This document shows, in pieces, positions 6,368-14,100 of a stretch of 64,000 bases of DNA. The stretch spans positions 2,049,740 through 2,113,739 of the forward strand of contig NZ_CP014222.1 in NCBI RefSeq assembly GCF_000969645.2, in the 5' to 3' direction. A model generated the notes under the pieces. It did not search any database. It saw nothing but the letters and a program-made list of their open reading frames with translations, and was not told where the DNA came from. Source of the DNA: Janthinobacterium sp. B9-8. Its GTDB lineage: Bacteria > Pseudomonadota > Gammaproteobacteria > Burkholderiales > Chitinibacteraceae. Each line of letters starts with the position of its first letter. The stretch's first letter is position 1. The position numbers were made by a program, and so were the translations under genes.

Positions 6368-8025
6368 TTCGCGACCAATTCATCATGGATCTCCACGGCG
6401 AGCTCATCGTCGATAATTTTGCGGGCGGTGGCGGTGCATCCACTGGCATTGAAATGGCGCTCGGACGCTGCGTAGATATTGCGATCAATCACGATCCAGA
6501 AGCGCTTGCAATGCATTCGATCAATCACCCACAGACCGAGCACTTTTGCGAAAGCGTGTGGGATGTAAAGCCCGTTGAAATCACGAAGGGCCGCCCCGTT
6601 GGTTTGGCGTGGTTTAGCCCAGACTGCAAGCACTTCTCCAAAGCCAAAGGCAGCGCACCGCGTGAGAAGAAAATCAGGGGGCTTGCTTGGGCAGTATTGC
6701 GCTGGGCAGCTCAAGTTCGCCCCCGCGTCATCATGCTGGAAAACGTCGAAGAGTTTAAAACGTGGGGCCCGCTGCGCCCTGATGGCACGCCATGCCCTAA
6801 GAATAAGGGCCGCACGTTCAACAGCTTTATCAATGCGCTGAAATCACACGGCTACCAGGTAGAGCACCGCGAACTACGCGCCTGCGATTATGGCGCCCCA
6901 ACAATCCGCAAGCGGCTATTTCTAATCGCTCGCCGTGACGGCCAGCCCATTGTCTGGCCAGCGCCTACGCACGGAGAACCAGAAAGTGCGGCAGTTAAAG
7001 CAAAGCTGTTGAAGCCATGGAAGACGGCTGCAGACTGCATTAATTGGTCTATTCCTTGCCCATCTATTTTTGAACGCCGGAAACCGTTGGCCGAAGCCAC
7101 GCTGCGCCGAATTGCACGGGGTATTAAGCGTTATGTGATTGAGTCGGGCAAGCCATTCATTGTGAAATTCCAGCAAAACAGCATCGGCCAAGAATTGACC
7201 AGACCACTGGATACGGTCATGGCTGGGGCAACTAGATTTGGCCTTGTGTCGCCAATTATCACGGAATGTGCCAACAGCAGTAGCCCTAGGGCATGGTCAG
7301 CAGCCGAGCCTTTGCGTACCCAATGTGCCGAAGTAAAGGGCGGGCATTTTGCTGTCGCAGTCGCAAACCTAATCAAACACTACGGTGGCAACTACACCGG
7401 CGACGGGATTGATTTAGCTGACCCGCTACACACCGTAACCACCACCGATCACCACGCATTAGTAGCGTGTAATATGGTGCGGCAATTCGGCAATAGCGAT
7501 GCAGCTGCAGCGGATGCACCGGTAGGCACAATCACAGCAGGCGGTGGCGGCAAAACGCAGCTGGTTACAAGCAGCCTTGTCAAATTGCGCGGCACAAACG
7601 TCGGGAGCGCCACAGACGAGCCACTGCACACAATCAGTGCCCAAGGCACGCACCATGCCGAAGTGCGGGCATTTCTAGTCAAGTATTACGGCAACGAAAA
7701 AGACGGTGTGAGCCTGCATGAACCGATGCACACCATCCCCTGCGTAGATCGCATGGGTCTAGTGACCGTCCATGGCGAAACCTATGCCATTTCAGACATC
7801 GGCATGCGCATGCTATCGCCAGCAGAGCTGTACCGCGCCCAAGGCTTCCCAGAGACATACAACTTTGCGCCCGTCATTAACGGCAAGCCTCTCACAAAGA
7901 AAGCCCAAGTACGCATGGCCGGCAACTCAGTCTGCCCACCACTGGCCGCTGCGCTGGTTAAAGCCAATCTGCCAGAGCTAGCCGTGTGGCAACCGAAAGA
8001 AAAGCGGCAGTTGTTGGCCGCATAA
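6364..8025 (+). CDS. DNA (cytosine-5) methyltransferase with repeated recognition region
   Basis: 553 residues. Motif I (FAGGGGAS) is near residue 20, the catalytic Cys sits in SPDCKHFS near residue 87 (in place of the usual PCQ loop), motif VI is ENVEEF near 128, and motif VIII-like IRKRLFLIARR is near 182. Motifs IX/X (LSPAELYRAQGFP, then RMAGNSVCPPLAAAL) lie at the C-terminus. It transfers methyl groups from S-adenosylmethionine to cytosine C5. Between about residues 270 and 470 there are at least five imperfect repeats of the form PLxTV/I...HALV, a long variable target-recognition region. No restriction partner is nearby, so it is probably an orphan phage methylase protecting phage DNA. 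Confidence 0.9.
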   Translation: MIRDQFIMDLHGELIVDNFAGGGGASTGIEMALGRCVDIAINHDPEALAMHSINHPQTEHFCESVWDVKPVEITKGRPVGLAWFSPDCKHFSKAKGSAPREKKIRGLAWAVLRWAAQVRPRVIMLENVEEFKTWGPLRPDGTPCPKNKGRTFNSFINALKSHGYQVEHRELRACDYGAPTIRKRLFLIARRDGQPIVWPAPTHGEPESAAVKAKLLKPWKTAADCINWSIPCPSIFERRKPLAEATLRRIARGIKRYVIESGKPFIVKFQQNSIGQELTRPLDTVMAGATRFGLVSPIITECANSSSPRAWSAAEPLRTQCAEVKGGHFAVAVANLIKHYGGNYTGDGIDLADPLHTVTTTDHHALVACNMVRQFGNSDAAAADAPVGTITAGGGGKTQLVTSSLVKLRGTNVGSATDEPLHTISAQGTHHAEVRAFLVKYYGNEKDGVSLHEPMHTIPCVDRMGLVTVHGETYAISDIGMRMLSPAELYRAQGFPETYNFAPVINGKPLTKKAQVRMAGNSVCPPLAAALVKANLPELAVWQPKEKRQLLAA

Positions 8026-8039
8026 CTCAAGGAACAATC

Positions 8040-8396
8040 ATGCTAAAAAATGAAGAAATTAAGCGCATTTTTTTAGAAAATGGCTTTTCAGTCAAAGAGG
8101 GTGAGTCTGATTTAAAGCCTTACGTCTATCAAGCTGCGCGGGCATTGTTGGCTGGTGTTGAAGCTGAGCTGGCGGCACTACAGCAGGATGTAGCAAGGTA
8201 TCGCTGGCTGCGTGATACGCCTGACGATGCATCGGATTTCTTAAATATTCGTGGTGACGATTTTGACCACGCAATTGACGCAGCCATGCAGGCAGAGCCA
8301 CTTGCACAGCAACCATCCGGCAATTCCGAACAGTTGCCAGACTGGCCCGAGGATCGCGGCGAGCATCCGCAGCGTGGACTAGGGGCGAACCCATGA
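8040..8396 (+). CDS. Phage protein of unknown function
   Basis: 118 residues from the ATG at 8040, which has AAGGA 8 bases upstream; the frame is open to a GTG at 7986, but that would overlap the methyltransferase by 40 bases. The middle contains AALQQDVARYRWLRD...FDHAIDAAMQAE, a pattern shared by many short prophage proteins of unknown role. The tail is disordered. It overlaps the next tiny gene by ATGA. Confidence 0.6.
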   Translation: MLKNEEIKRIFLENGFSVKEGESDLKPYVYQAARALLAGVEAELAALQQDVARYRWLRDTPDDASDFLNIRGDDFDHAIDAAMQAEPLAQQPSGNSEQLPDWPEDRGEHPQRGLGANP

Positions 8397-8479
8397 CCCA
8401 GCCCGAATACATCCTAATCGACGGCAAGCTAATCAGGCTTGCCGATTTTATTCCGTATCAGGGGAATGATAGAAAATGA
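8393..8479 (+). CDS. 28-residue small protein
   Basis: MTQPEYILIDGKLIRLADFI... followed by PYQGNDRK. Both ends overlap neighbouring genes by ATGA (8393-8396 and 8476-8479), so ribosomes finishing one gene can start the next. A 7-bp stem hairpin (GGCAAGC / GCTTGCC, 8425-8445) lies inside the ORF. The double coupling supports translation; the function is unknown. Confidence 0.5.
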   Translation: MTQPEYILIDGKLIRLADFIPYQGNDRK

Positions 8480-8730
8480 TTAAATTAAGCGACACCCAAA
8501 TAAAAATTTTAGGGCGCCAAAACTTTGCCTGCATGCGAATCGCACAGCTTTTAATTGCAGCAGGGATTTACGAAGATAAGGCAAAAAAGGCTGAATATGA
8601 GCAAGCCGTTTTCATTCATTGGGCCAGTGCATTATTTGATGAGTGCGGCGAAAAGTGGCTGGAAGTCGCAGAAACAAAACTGGACGAATTAAATGAAAAA
8701 ATCAAAGCCAAGGCGGTGGAAAATGAGTAA
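8476..8730 (+). CDS. Small helical phage protein
   Basis: 84 residues, almost entirely helical, Lys- and Glu-rich at the C-terminus (AETKLDELNEKIKAKAVENE). No family recognised. It starts within the stop of the tiny upstream ORF and ends 8 bases inside the next gene, so it is part of the same coupled block. Confidence 0.58.
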   Translation: MIKLSDTQIKILGRQNFACMRIAQLLIAAGIYEDKAKKAEYEQAVFIHWASALFDECGEKWLEVAETKLDELNEKIKAKAVENE

Positions 8731-9061
8731 AGCACTTGAGCTAGCAAAAATTCATTTAAAAACCGGCTGGCGCTCCTTTCAAATGGATTTAGCCGCACAA
8801 GAATTGCAACGGCTGGCCGCCATTGAGCAAGCAGAGGCAGTGAACATTGGCGCACTAGCCTTTGCTTTCCGCTTTGTATGCAAGAACCACATACCAAAAG
8901 ACTTCCCGCAGCCGCTGGAACAGAGTGTCTTGGCAGCAACATTGCTGGAAGCTCTATGGCCCCATCTTTCTGATGATGGGCGCAAATCGCACCGCGCGGT
9001 CGTTGACGCAATGGTGGCAGGCAAATCCAATCCAATACCACAAAGTGGGGTAGCTAAATGA
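8723..9061 (+). CDS. Phage protein of unknown function
   Basis: 112 residues from the ATG at 8723 (GGTGG just upstream); an in-frame ATG at 8693 lies deeper inside the previous gene and has no good ribosome-binding site. The protein is mostly helical (MSKALELAKIHLKTGWRSFQMDLAAQELQRL) with no recognised domain. The stop overlaps the next gene's ATG. Confidence 0.58.
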   Translation: MSKALELAKIHLKTGWRSFQMDLAAQELQRLAAIEQAEAVNIGALAFAFRFVCKNHIPKDFPQPLEQSVLAATLLEALWPHLSDDGRKSHRAVVDAMVAGKSNPIPQSGVAK

Positions 9062-9846
9062 TTAAGACGGAGAAATTTGAACTTGAACAGCGCTATGTAG
9101 TTCTTAAAATTACTGACGTTATCAAATACCTTCCCGCTGAAATGGTAAATAACTTAGATAGCATTTCCCGTCGCATAAGCAATGCCCGTAGAAAACATGA
9201 CGGGAAGGCAGATTTATTGTCGATTGTGATTGAACATGACTGGCCTGAATATCCTTGGGTATTGGCAATGCTAAAGTCAAGATGCGAGGATAATAACGCT
9301 AGTCAATACGCGGTAACTCAAGTTGCCGAGTTAAGCCGCCTATCTGCCATCGAGCAAGCAGCAACGGCGCTGATTCAATGCAAAGGTCGCTATCACGCTG
9401 AGCTAAACACCAAGGCGCTGGCTGAGGCGCTGGGGATTGAGTTGCCTCAAGTCGACGACATCAATGTCGTCGACTTAAACCGCCCTTCCGCCATCGAGCT
9501 GCAGGACGCAGAAATCGGCATTCCTGAGCTGGTTACTGAGCTGATTAATCCAGCGCCTACAGAGCCGCTTACTCGCGATCAAGCGCTGGCGTGGCTGGTG
9601 GAGAATGTGAAGGTGTGGCCCACTATGCTTTGCACGTTAAATACCCCGTCTGGTTGGGAATGGGTAAAACATTTTGGAAGCGCCATTTCCATGTGGTCAG
9701 CCAATGACGCTGGAATATGTAAAGACGACTGGCTAGATGAAAGAATCAAAGACTTCCCGACAGATACCGCCCCCGCATCAAACAAGCCTAGCTTGGATGT
9801 TGGGTTGGAACTGATTAATCCATCATTAGCGAGTAACTCACAATGA
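9058..9846 (+). CDS. Phage protein of unknown function
   Basis: 262 residues with no recognised family. The N-terminal third looks like a small mixed alpha/beta domain (KFELEQRYVVLKITDVIKYL), the middle is Ala/Glu-rich helix, and the C-terminal part has DQALAWLVENVKVWPTM and a GWEWVKHFGSAISMW stretch. Gene edges are coupled by ATGA overlaps at both ends. A 13-bp perfect inverted repeat (9449-9476) lies within the coding region. Confidence 0.58.
   Translation: MIKTEKFELEQRYVVLKITDVIKYLPAEMVNNLDSISRRISNARRKHDGKADLLSIVIEHDWPEYPWVLAMLKSRCEDNNASQYAVTQVAELSRLSAIEQAATALIQCKGRYHAELNTKALAEALGIELPQVDDINVVDLNRPSAIELQDAEIGIPELVTELINPAPTEPLTRDQALAWLVENVKVWPTMLCTLNTPSGWEWVKHFGSAISMWSANDAGICKDDWLDERIKDFPTDTAPASNKPSLDVGLELINPSLASNSQ
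9449..9476. repeat. 13-bp perfect inverted repeat with 2-base loop
   Basis: AAGTCGACGACAT, then CA, then ATGTCGTCGACTT. The sequence lies inside the gene at 9058-9846 and encodes VDDINVVDLN. A perfect 13-bp stem is rare by chance and could form a cruciform or bind a dimeric protein. Confidence 0.8.
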
Positions 9847-10226
9847 CGATATACGATCACACATGGCTTAAGGCTGAATGGGAGCGGATGGGAAAGCCAG
9901 AGCGGCAATACTTAGATCCAGACAGCCCATTATTAGGCTGGGAAGATGTGGTCACTCATGAAAATACATGGTTTGAAGATCTTGAATATCGCATCAAATC
10001 CAAGCCTTATATCAATTGGGATCATGTGAGCGATAAGTTTAATTGGATAGCCGAAGACGATGACGGTGAGGCTTGCCTATATCGCGGCGAGCCATCACGT
10101 GACAATTATTCATGGTTCTACCAGCTGTTTGAATTTCAAGACGTTGGTGTACACAAATCATTCACCCAAGGCACATGCGACTGGAAAGACTCGCTAGTGA
10201 TGCGGCCAGTCGTAAGGCGCGAATAG
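9843..10226 (+). CDS. Phage protein of unknown function
   Basis: 127 residues, acidic and rich in Trp and Tyr. The segment YRIKSKPYINWDHVSDKFNW followed by IAEDDDGEACLYRGEPS is of a kind seen in many phage proteins that share an INWDHV...FN(W)xA core. The function is unknown. It is coupled to the gene before by ATGA and is followed one base later by the next start. Confidence 0.6.
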   Translation: MTIYDHTWLKAEWERMGKPERQYLDPDSPLLGWEDVVTHENTWFEDLEYRIKSKPYINWDHVSDKFNWIAEDDDGEACLYRGEPSRDNYSWFYQLFEFQDVGVHKSFTQGTCDWKDSLVMRPVVRRE

Positions 10227-10227
10227 C

Positions 10228-10593
10228 ATGCCTTGCTACGTTGAGTACACCAAGCCACCTAGCCGCTCAGAATACGAGCAGTGGCAAAAGATAGGCTTTC
10301 TTGGTTCGTGGGATCGCTATTGCGAAATGAAGAGCCGTAGTTTCATCGAAAATTACACGATCTGCGGCGAACTTGGCCCTCACTGCAATCATTGTGCTAG
10401 GGTCGGTGATTATCTTTGCGACTTCCCTGTTGGCGAAAATAAAACCTGTGATGCCCCATTGTGTGAAACCCACGCCAAGGAAATCGGAGAGAACCTGCAC
10501 TACTGCCCTGCCCATGCGCGTGAATGGCAGAAGTTCGTCGAGGCTGGCGGAGTAAAGCAAGCCCTAAGCAATGTCATTCCATTTAAGCGATGA
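10228..10593 (+). CDS. Cysteine-rich putative zinc-binding phage protein
   Basis: 121 residues with nine Cys clustered in the middle (CGELGPHCNHCARVGDYLC, then CDAPLCETHAKE, then YCPAHARE). The spacing suggests two zinc sites. I associate this Cys/His arrangement with uncharacterised prophage proteins. The C-terminus ends in IPFKR. No enzymatic motif is visible. Confidence 0.65.
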   Translation: MPCYVEYTKPPSRSEYEQWQKIGFLGSWDRYCEMKSRSFIENYTICGELGPHCNHCARVGDYLCDFPVGENKTCDAPLCETHAKEIGENLHYCPAHAREWQKFVEAGGVKQALSNVIPFKR

Positions 10594-10612
10594 ATAAATC
10601 CAATCCACCACC

Positions 10613-10636
10613 AAGCCCTGCCATGCAGGGCTTTTT
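10613..10636 (+). terminator. Terminator-like hairpin
   Basis: Perfect 9-bp stem AAGCCCTGC / GCAGGGCTT with a 3-base loop and a run of five T after the stem's C. It lies 19 bases after the stop at 10593 and ahead of a 35-residue ORF. Confidence 0.78.
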
Positions 10637-10666
10637 AGAGTCGATTAATCAAGCAAGGAACTTAGA

Positions 10667-10774
10667 ATGGCAGCCGATCAGCTTGAAGTAGCAGCATTTA
10701 CATTGTTCATATTCATTGTCGGTATGTTTGCCGGGCATCTTTTTAGTGAATACAGGAGCAACCACAAAATTTAA
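10667..10774 (+). CDS. 35-residue single-span membrane protein
   Basis: MAADQLEVAAFTLFIFIVGM, then FAGHLFSEYRSNHKI. An AAGGA lies 7 bases before the ATG. Residues 8-26 form a clear hydrophobic span, with a basic tail on the C-terminal side. It lies between two terminator-like hairpins as a separate unit. The role is unknown; small phage membrane proteins at this position often act in lysogeny or exclusion, but nothing here shows that. Confidence 0.5.
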   Translation: MAADQLEVAAFTLFIFIVGMFAGHLFSEYRSNHKI

Positions 10775-10779
10775 CCCTT

Positions 10780-10802
10780 AGCCCTGCGATGCGGGGCTTT
10801 TT
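10780..10802 (+). terminator. Terminator-like hairpin before the excisionase gene
   Basis: AGCCCTGC pairs with GCGGGGCT (one G-T wobble) around a GAT loop, followed by a run of T and then AATG. The ATG used by the next gene is at 10823, after an AGGAG. Confidence 0.72.
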
Positions 10803-10822
10803 AATGCCAGCAGGAGCAAGAC

Positions 10823-11020
10823 ATGAGTAATATAGTGGTTCAGGCCGAATGGATGCTGATTCCTGCCTTTAGCGCCATAACCGGCTATACAGAAAAAGCA
10901 ATTAGGCGAAAGATCGAAGATGGGGTTTGGCGGCAAGGGCAGCATTACTGCAAAGCCCCTGATGGTCGCTTAACAATGAATCTACAGGAATACTACAAAT
11001 GGGTGCAGCAAACGGAGTAG
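10823..11020 (+). CDS. Excisionase-like DNA-binding protein
   Basis: A 65-residue protein with an AGGAG site. The sequence AEWMLIPAFSAITGYTEKAIRRKIEDGVWRQGQHYCKAPDGRLTMN fits the small winged-helix excisionases (P22 Xis/DUF1233-like) that bend attachment-site DNA and direct the integrase to excision. It overlaps the start of the integrase gene by 22 bases, the usual xis-int arrangement. Confidence 0.78.
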   Translation: MSNIVVQAEWMLIPAFSAITGYTEKAIRRKIEDGVWRQGQHYCKAPDGRLTMNLQEYYKWVQQTE

Positions 11021-12147
11021 AGCTCCGCGAGCGAAGTATACGAATACTGTTCTCGTACATGGGCAAACAGCGCAAAGAAACACTTTATTTTGATAATGCA
11101 CCTCTCTCCCCTACGCCAGCAAACATCAAATACGCCCGAAGATTGGCAGCCGAGATTAGATTAAAAATCACGGCGGGCGTGTTTGATTACGCGACTTACT
11201 TTCCGCACTCTCCTCATGCAACATCGGGCAGTACAGCTCCTTTGCTATTTGACGTCATGGATAAGTGGCTGCAACTGCACGACGTTAAATCTTCAACAAA
11301 AAGCCAATACACAACACGCATAAATAGCTTCTGGAAGACGGGGCTAAAAAACATCCCAATTGACCTCATTCGCTATTCGGATATTTTAGAAGTGCTCAAC
11401 AGCGGGTCATGGTCGAGCGGGAAAAGCCGGAATAATGAGCTATCGATGATCAAAGGCGTATTCACCTTTGCCGTGCGCGACAAAATAATCAAAGAAAACC
11501 CATGTGACGAAATTGAAAGGGCGGCTTATCAATCCCCGAGACCAGACCCTTTTGATTTAAGCGAAGTAAATAGCATCCTTCAATACATAGGCGAGCATCG
11601 CCCGGAACAAATATTAAACATCGTTCAATTTACTTTTTTTACCGGGTTGCGAACATCAGAAACTTTGGCTTTGCGCTGGGAAAGTATTGATTTTCAAAAA
11701 CGGGAAGTACTCATTGAGGGCGGTAATGTTTATGACGAAGAAAGCGACTCAACAAAAACATTTGAATCGCGCATTGTCAAATTAACCAGCAAAGCATTAG
11801 AAGCGCTCAATAGACAAAAAGCTTTCACGTTTCTACAGGGGGCGCACATATTCCACGACCCAAAAACAAACCAGCCATGGGCCTATGCAAAGATTACGGA
11901 CGTGCGCAACTTCTGGCAGATCACATTAAAAGCTTTAGGGATTCGTTACCGGCGACCATATAACATGCGCCATACATACGCCACTATCGGGCTAATGAGC
12001 GGTGCTAAGCCGGGCTTCTTGGCCAAGCAGCTAGGGCACAGCCAGCGCATGTTTTTTACTGTATACGCAAAGTGGATTAGCAGCGATGATGATGATCGCG
12101 AAATGGCAAAGCTGGAAGAGGAAATTAAGCGCTCTATGGCAGCCTAA
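10999..12147 (+). CDS. int: Tyrosine site-specific integrase
   Basis: 382 residues. The first ~60 residues resemble the arm-type DNA-binding domain (DUF3596-like: RERSIRILFSYMGKQRKETLYF). A SAM-like core-binding domain lies at about 85-185 and the catalytic domain at about 195-375. Visible catalytic residues are Arg in TGLRTSETLAL, the NMRHTYA box, His in LGHS and the nucleophile Tyr in VYAKWI. It integrates and excises the phage by recombination at attP/attB. It lies about 110 bases from a tRNA-Ser 3' fragment, which marks the attachment site. Confidence 0.95.
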   Translation: MGAANGVELRERSIRILFSYMGKQRKETLYFDNAPLSPTPANIKYARRLAAEIRLKITAGVFDYATYFPHSPHATSGSTAPLLFDVMDKWLQLHDVKSSTKSQYTTRINSFWKTGLKNIPIDLIRYSDILEVLNSGSWSSGKSRNNELSMIKGVFTFAVRDKIIKENPCDEIERAAYQSPRPDPFDLSEVNSILQYIGEHRPEQILNIVQFTFFTGLRTSETLALRWESIDFQKREVLIEGGNVYDEESDSTKTFESRIVKLTSKALEALNRQKAFTFLQGAHIFHDPKTNQPWAYAKITDVRNFWQITLKALGIRYRRPYNMRHTYATIGLMSGAKPGFLAKQLGHSQRMFFTVYAKWISSDDDDREMAKLEEEIKRSMAA

Positions 12148-12168
12148 AAAATACAGCTTATTGCTTCA

Positions 12169-12214
12169 GGGATAATCTCGGGGATAATTTAGGGGCTTTA
12201 AGGGGTTTATAGGG
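12169..12214 (+). promoter_or_regulatory. Clustered short direct repeats, candidate integrase arm sites
   Basis: GGGATAAT occurs at 12169-12176 and 12181-12188, and AGGG(G) motifs follow at 12191, 12201 and 12211, spaced about one helical turn. The cluster lies between int and the attachment core, where arm-type sites of tyrosine integrases are normally found. Binding is inferred. Confidence 0.4.
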
Positions 12215-12257
12215 ACGTAAAATAAGGCTTTGAAGCCCGTACATACCCCTACAAACC

Positions 12258-12310
12258 CCGTGCAATAGGTTAATAGCCTATCGGGGGTTCGAATCCCCCT
12301 CTCTCCGCCA
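12258..12310 (+). other. Attachment site: 3' fragment of a tRNA-Ser gene
   Basis: Visible are a long variable arm (ATAGG, loop, CCTAT at 12265-12281), a T arm (GGGGG TTCGAAT CCCCC, 12283-12299), the 3' acceptor strand TCTCTCC (12300-12306), discriminator G and encoded CCA (12308-12310). The long variable arm and acceptor sequence fit tRNA-Ser. No matching 5' half (GGAGAGA...) exists upstream, so this is only the 3' part. Integration at a tRNA 3' end rebuilds an intact tRNA at the other phage end, which lies left of this window. Confidence 0.85.
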
Positions 12311-12322
12311 AGAAGCCCAATG

Positions 12323-12348
12323 AAACCCTGACTTGTCAGGGTTTTTTT
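12323..12348 (+). terminator. Terminator following the tRNA-Ser fragment
   Basis: Perfect 10-bp stem AAACCCTGAC / GTCAGGGTTT with a TT loop and a T tract. It would be the original terminator of the tRNA gene in the uninterrupted chromosome. Confidence 0.85.
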
Positions 12349-12371
12349 ACGTCTATCGCCCCCCCAGATAA

Positions 12372-12400
12372 AACAAAACCCACACAAGGTGGGTTTTGTT
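12372..12400 (-). terminator. Terminator of the fumarase gene (possibly bidirectional)
   Basis: Perfect 12-bp stem AACAAAACCCAC / GTGGGTTTTGTT with a 5-base loop. Read on the minus strand it lies 20 bases after the fumarase stop and is followed by a T-rich tract. Confidence 0.78.
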
Positions 12401-12419
12401 AGCGCTCACTGCATCTGTC

Positions 12420-13937
12420 TTAACCCACGACTGGGATTTTGCCGATTTTGGCTTGCCAAATTTTGGGTGCGGTGGCGTGTACGGAGATGCCTTGCGAATC
12501 GACCGCTACGGTCACCGGCATATCCACCACGTCGAACTCGTAAATGGCCTCCATACCCAGATCAGCAAAGCCGACCACGCGACTAGCTTTGATGGCTTTG
12601 GAAACCAGATAGGCTGCGCCGCCTACGGCCATTAAATAAACGGACTTGTGCTTCTTAATCGCTTCCAGCCCCGCCGGGCCGCGCTCTGCCTTGCCAATCA
12701 TGCCTAAGAGGCCCGTTTCGGCCAGCACTTGTTCGGTAAACTTATCCATACGCGTGGCGGTGGTCGGGCCTGCCGGGCCAACGATTTCATCCCGCACTGG
12801 ATCTACCGGGCCAACGTAGTAGATAAAACGGCCAGTGAAATCAACCGGCAGTTTTTCGCCTTTATTCAGCATATCCACCATGCGCTTGTGCGCGGCATCG
12901 CGGCCGGTGAGCATTTTGCCGTTTAAGAGCAGCGTTTGGCCGGGCTTCCAGCTAGCAACGTCCTCACGGGTTACGGTGTTCAGATCAATGCGGATCGATT
13001 CTGCCGATGGTGTCCACGTTACATCGGGCCAGTCTTCCAGCTTCGGCGTTTCCAGTACGGCCGGGCCGCTACCATCCAAAGTGAAATGCACATGGCGGGT
13101 GGCGGCGCAGTTTGGAATCATAGCGATCGGCAAGCTGGCGGCGTGGGTTGGGTAGTCTTTGATTTTTACATCCAGCACGGTGGAGAGGCCACCCAAGCCC
13201 TGCGCGCCAATACCCAGCGCGTTTACTTTTTCGTATAGCTCAATACGCAGCTCTTCAGCTCGGGTTTGTGCACCGCGCTCGATTAGCTCATGGATGTCAA
13301 TTTCTTCCATCAGCGCTTCTTTGGCCATCACCATGGCTTTTTCTGCCGTGCCACCAATCCCAATTCCCAGCATACCCGGCGGACACCAGCCTGCGCCCAT
13401 CTGGGGCACCGTTTTGAGCACCCAATCCACAATCGAATCCGATGGATTGAGCATGGCGAATTTAGATTTATTTTCCGAGCCGCCGCCTTTGGCTGCGATA
13501 TCGATTTCTACCGTATTGCCTTCCACGATCTCGTAATGGATCACAGCTGGCGTATTGTCTTTGGTATTTTGGCGCTTGCCCGCCGGGTCTTGCAAGATAG
13601 ATGCACGCAGCTTGTTATCCGGGTGCAGATAAGCGCGGCGCACACCTTCGTTAATCATATCGGTAAGGCTCATCGTCGCATCGCGCCATTGCACATTCAT
13701 GCCGACGCGCACAAAACAGGTGACGATGCCAGTATCTTGGCAAATGGGGCGGTGGCCTTCGGCACACATGCGGCTATTAGTCAGAATTTGCGCAATAGCG
13801 TCTTTTGCAGCGGGGGATTCTTCTTTTTCATAGGCCACGCCTAAAGCCTGGATGTAATCCTTAGGGTGGTAATAGCTGATGTATTGCAAACTATCACTAA
13901 TGCTATCGATTAAGTCTTGCTGGCGTATTGTTGTCAT
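12420..13937 (-). CDS. fumA: Fumarate hydratase class I, iron-sulfur type
   Basis: 505 residues from the start MTTIRQQDLIDS; the frame extends 24 codons further upstream but without family similarity, and the chosen ATG has a GGGAG sequence upstream. It catalyses fumarate + water to malate in the TCA cycle with a 4Fe-4S cluster. Cys residues in NSRMCAEGHRPICQDTG (about residues 55-70) and in IPNCAATRH (about 280) fit cluster binding, and GAGWCPPGMLGIGIGGT is the class I signature. The alpha and beta parts are fused in one chain, as in E. coli FumA/FumB. It is the first host gene beyond the phage. Confidence 0.95.
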   Translation of the reverse strand: MTTIRQQDLIDSISDSLQYISYYHPKDYIQALGVAYEKEESPAAKDAIAQILTNSRMCAEGHRPICQDTGIVTCFVRVGMNVQWRDATMSLTDMINEGVRRAYLHPDNKLRASILQDPAGKRQNTKDNTPAVIHYEIVEGNTVEIDIAAKGGGSENKSKFAMLNPSDSIVDWVLKTVPQMGAGWCPPGMLGIGIGGTAEKAMVMAKEALMEEIDIHELIERGAQTRAEELRIELYEKVNALGIGAQGLGGLSTVLDVKIKDYPTHAASLPIAMIPNCAATRHVHFTLDGSGPAVLETPKLEDWPDVTWTPSAESIRIDLNTVTREDVASWKPGQTLLLNGKMLTGRDAAHKRMVDMLNKGEKLPVDFTGRFIYYVGPVDPVRDEIVGPAGPTTATRMDKFTEQVLAETGLLGMIGKAERGPAGLEAIKKHKSVYLMAVGGAAYLVSKAIKASRVVGFADLGMEAIYEFDVVDMPVTVAVDSQGISVHATAPKIWQAKIGKIPVVG

Positions 13938-14036
13938 CTTCTGGCTCCCAGTGGTTTTATAGGATGCCCCAATTGTAGCGCATGAGCGAGCTAGACAATA
14001 TTGGCGCAAACAGCCAGCTCAACGTTTAGATCAATA

Positions 14037-14048
14037 TCATCTAGTTGC
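14037..14048 (+). promoter_or_regulatory. Candidate PhnF operator upstream of phnF
   Basis: TCATCTAGTTGC (beginning at 14037) matches 10 of 12 positions of the perfect palindrome upstream of phnW (42041-42052). It lies 53 bases before the phnF start, suggesting autoregulation. Binding is inferred. Confidence 0.45.
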
Positions 14049-14100
14049 AACAGAGTTCAATTACAATAGCTTTTATTACTCTTACACTACAGACCATACT

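Noticed and set aside
6184..6714. Minus-strand 176-codon ORF opposite the methyltransferase start
   Set aside because: It overlaps two coupled plus-strand genes, one a clear methyltransferase, and shows no family similarity.
12166..12387. Minus-strand 73-codon ORF containing GERGIRTPDRL
   Set aside because: This is the well-known translation artefact of the complement of a tRNA-Ser 3' end; the DNA is the attachment-site tRNA fragment and a terminator.
12396..13844. Plus-strand ORFs of 79-184 codons opposite the fumarase
   Set aside because: They lie opposite a highly conserved enzyme gene, and open complementary frames are a codon-usage effect.
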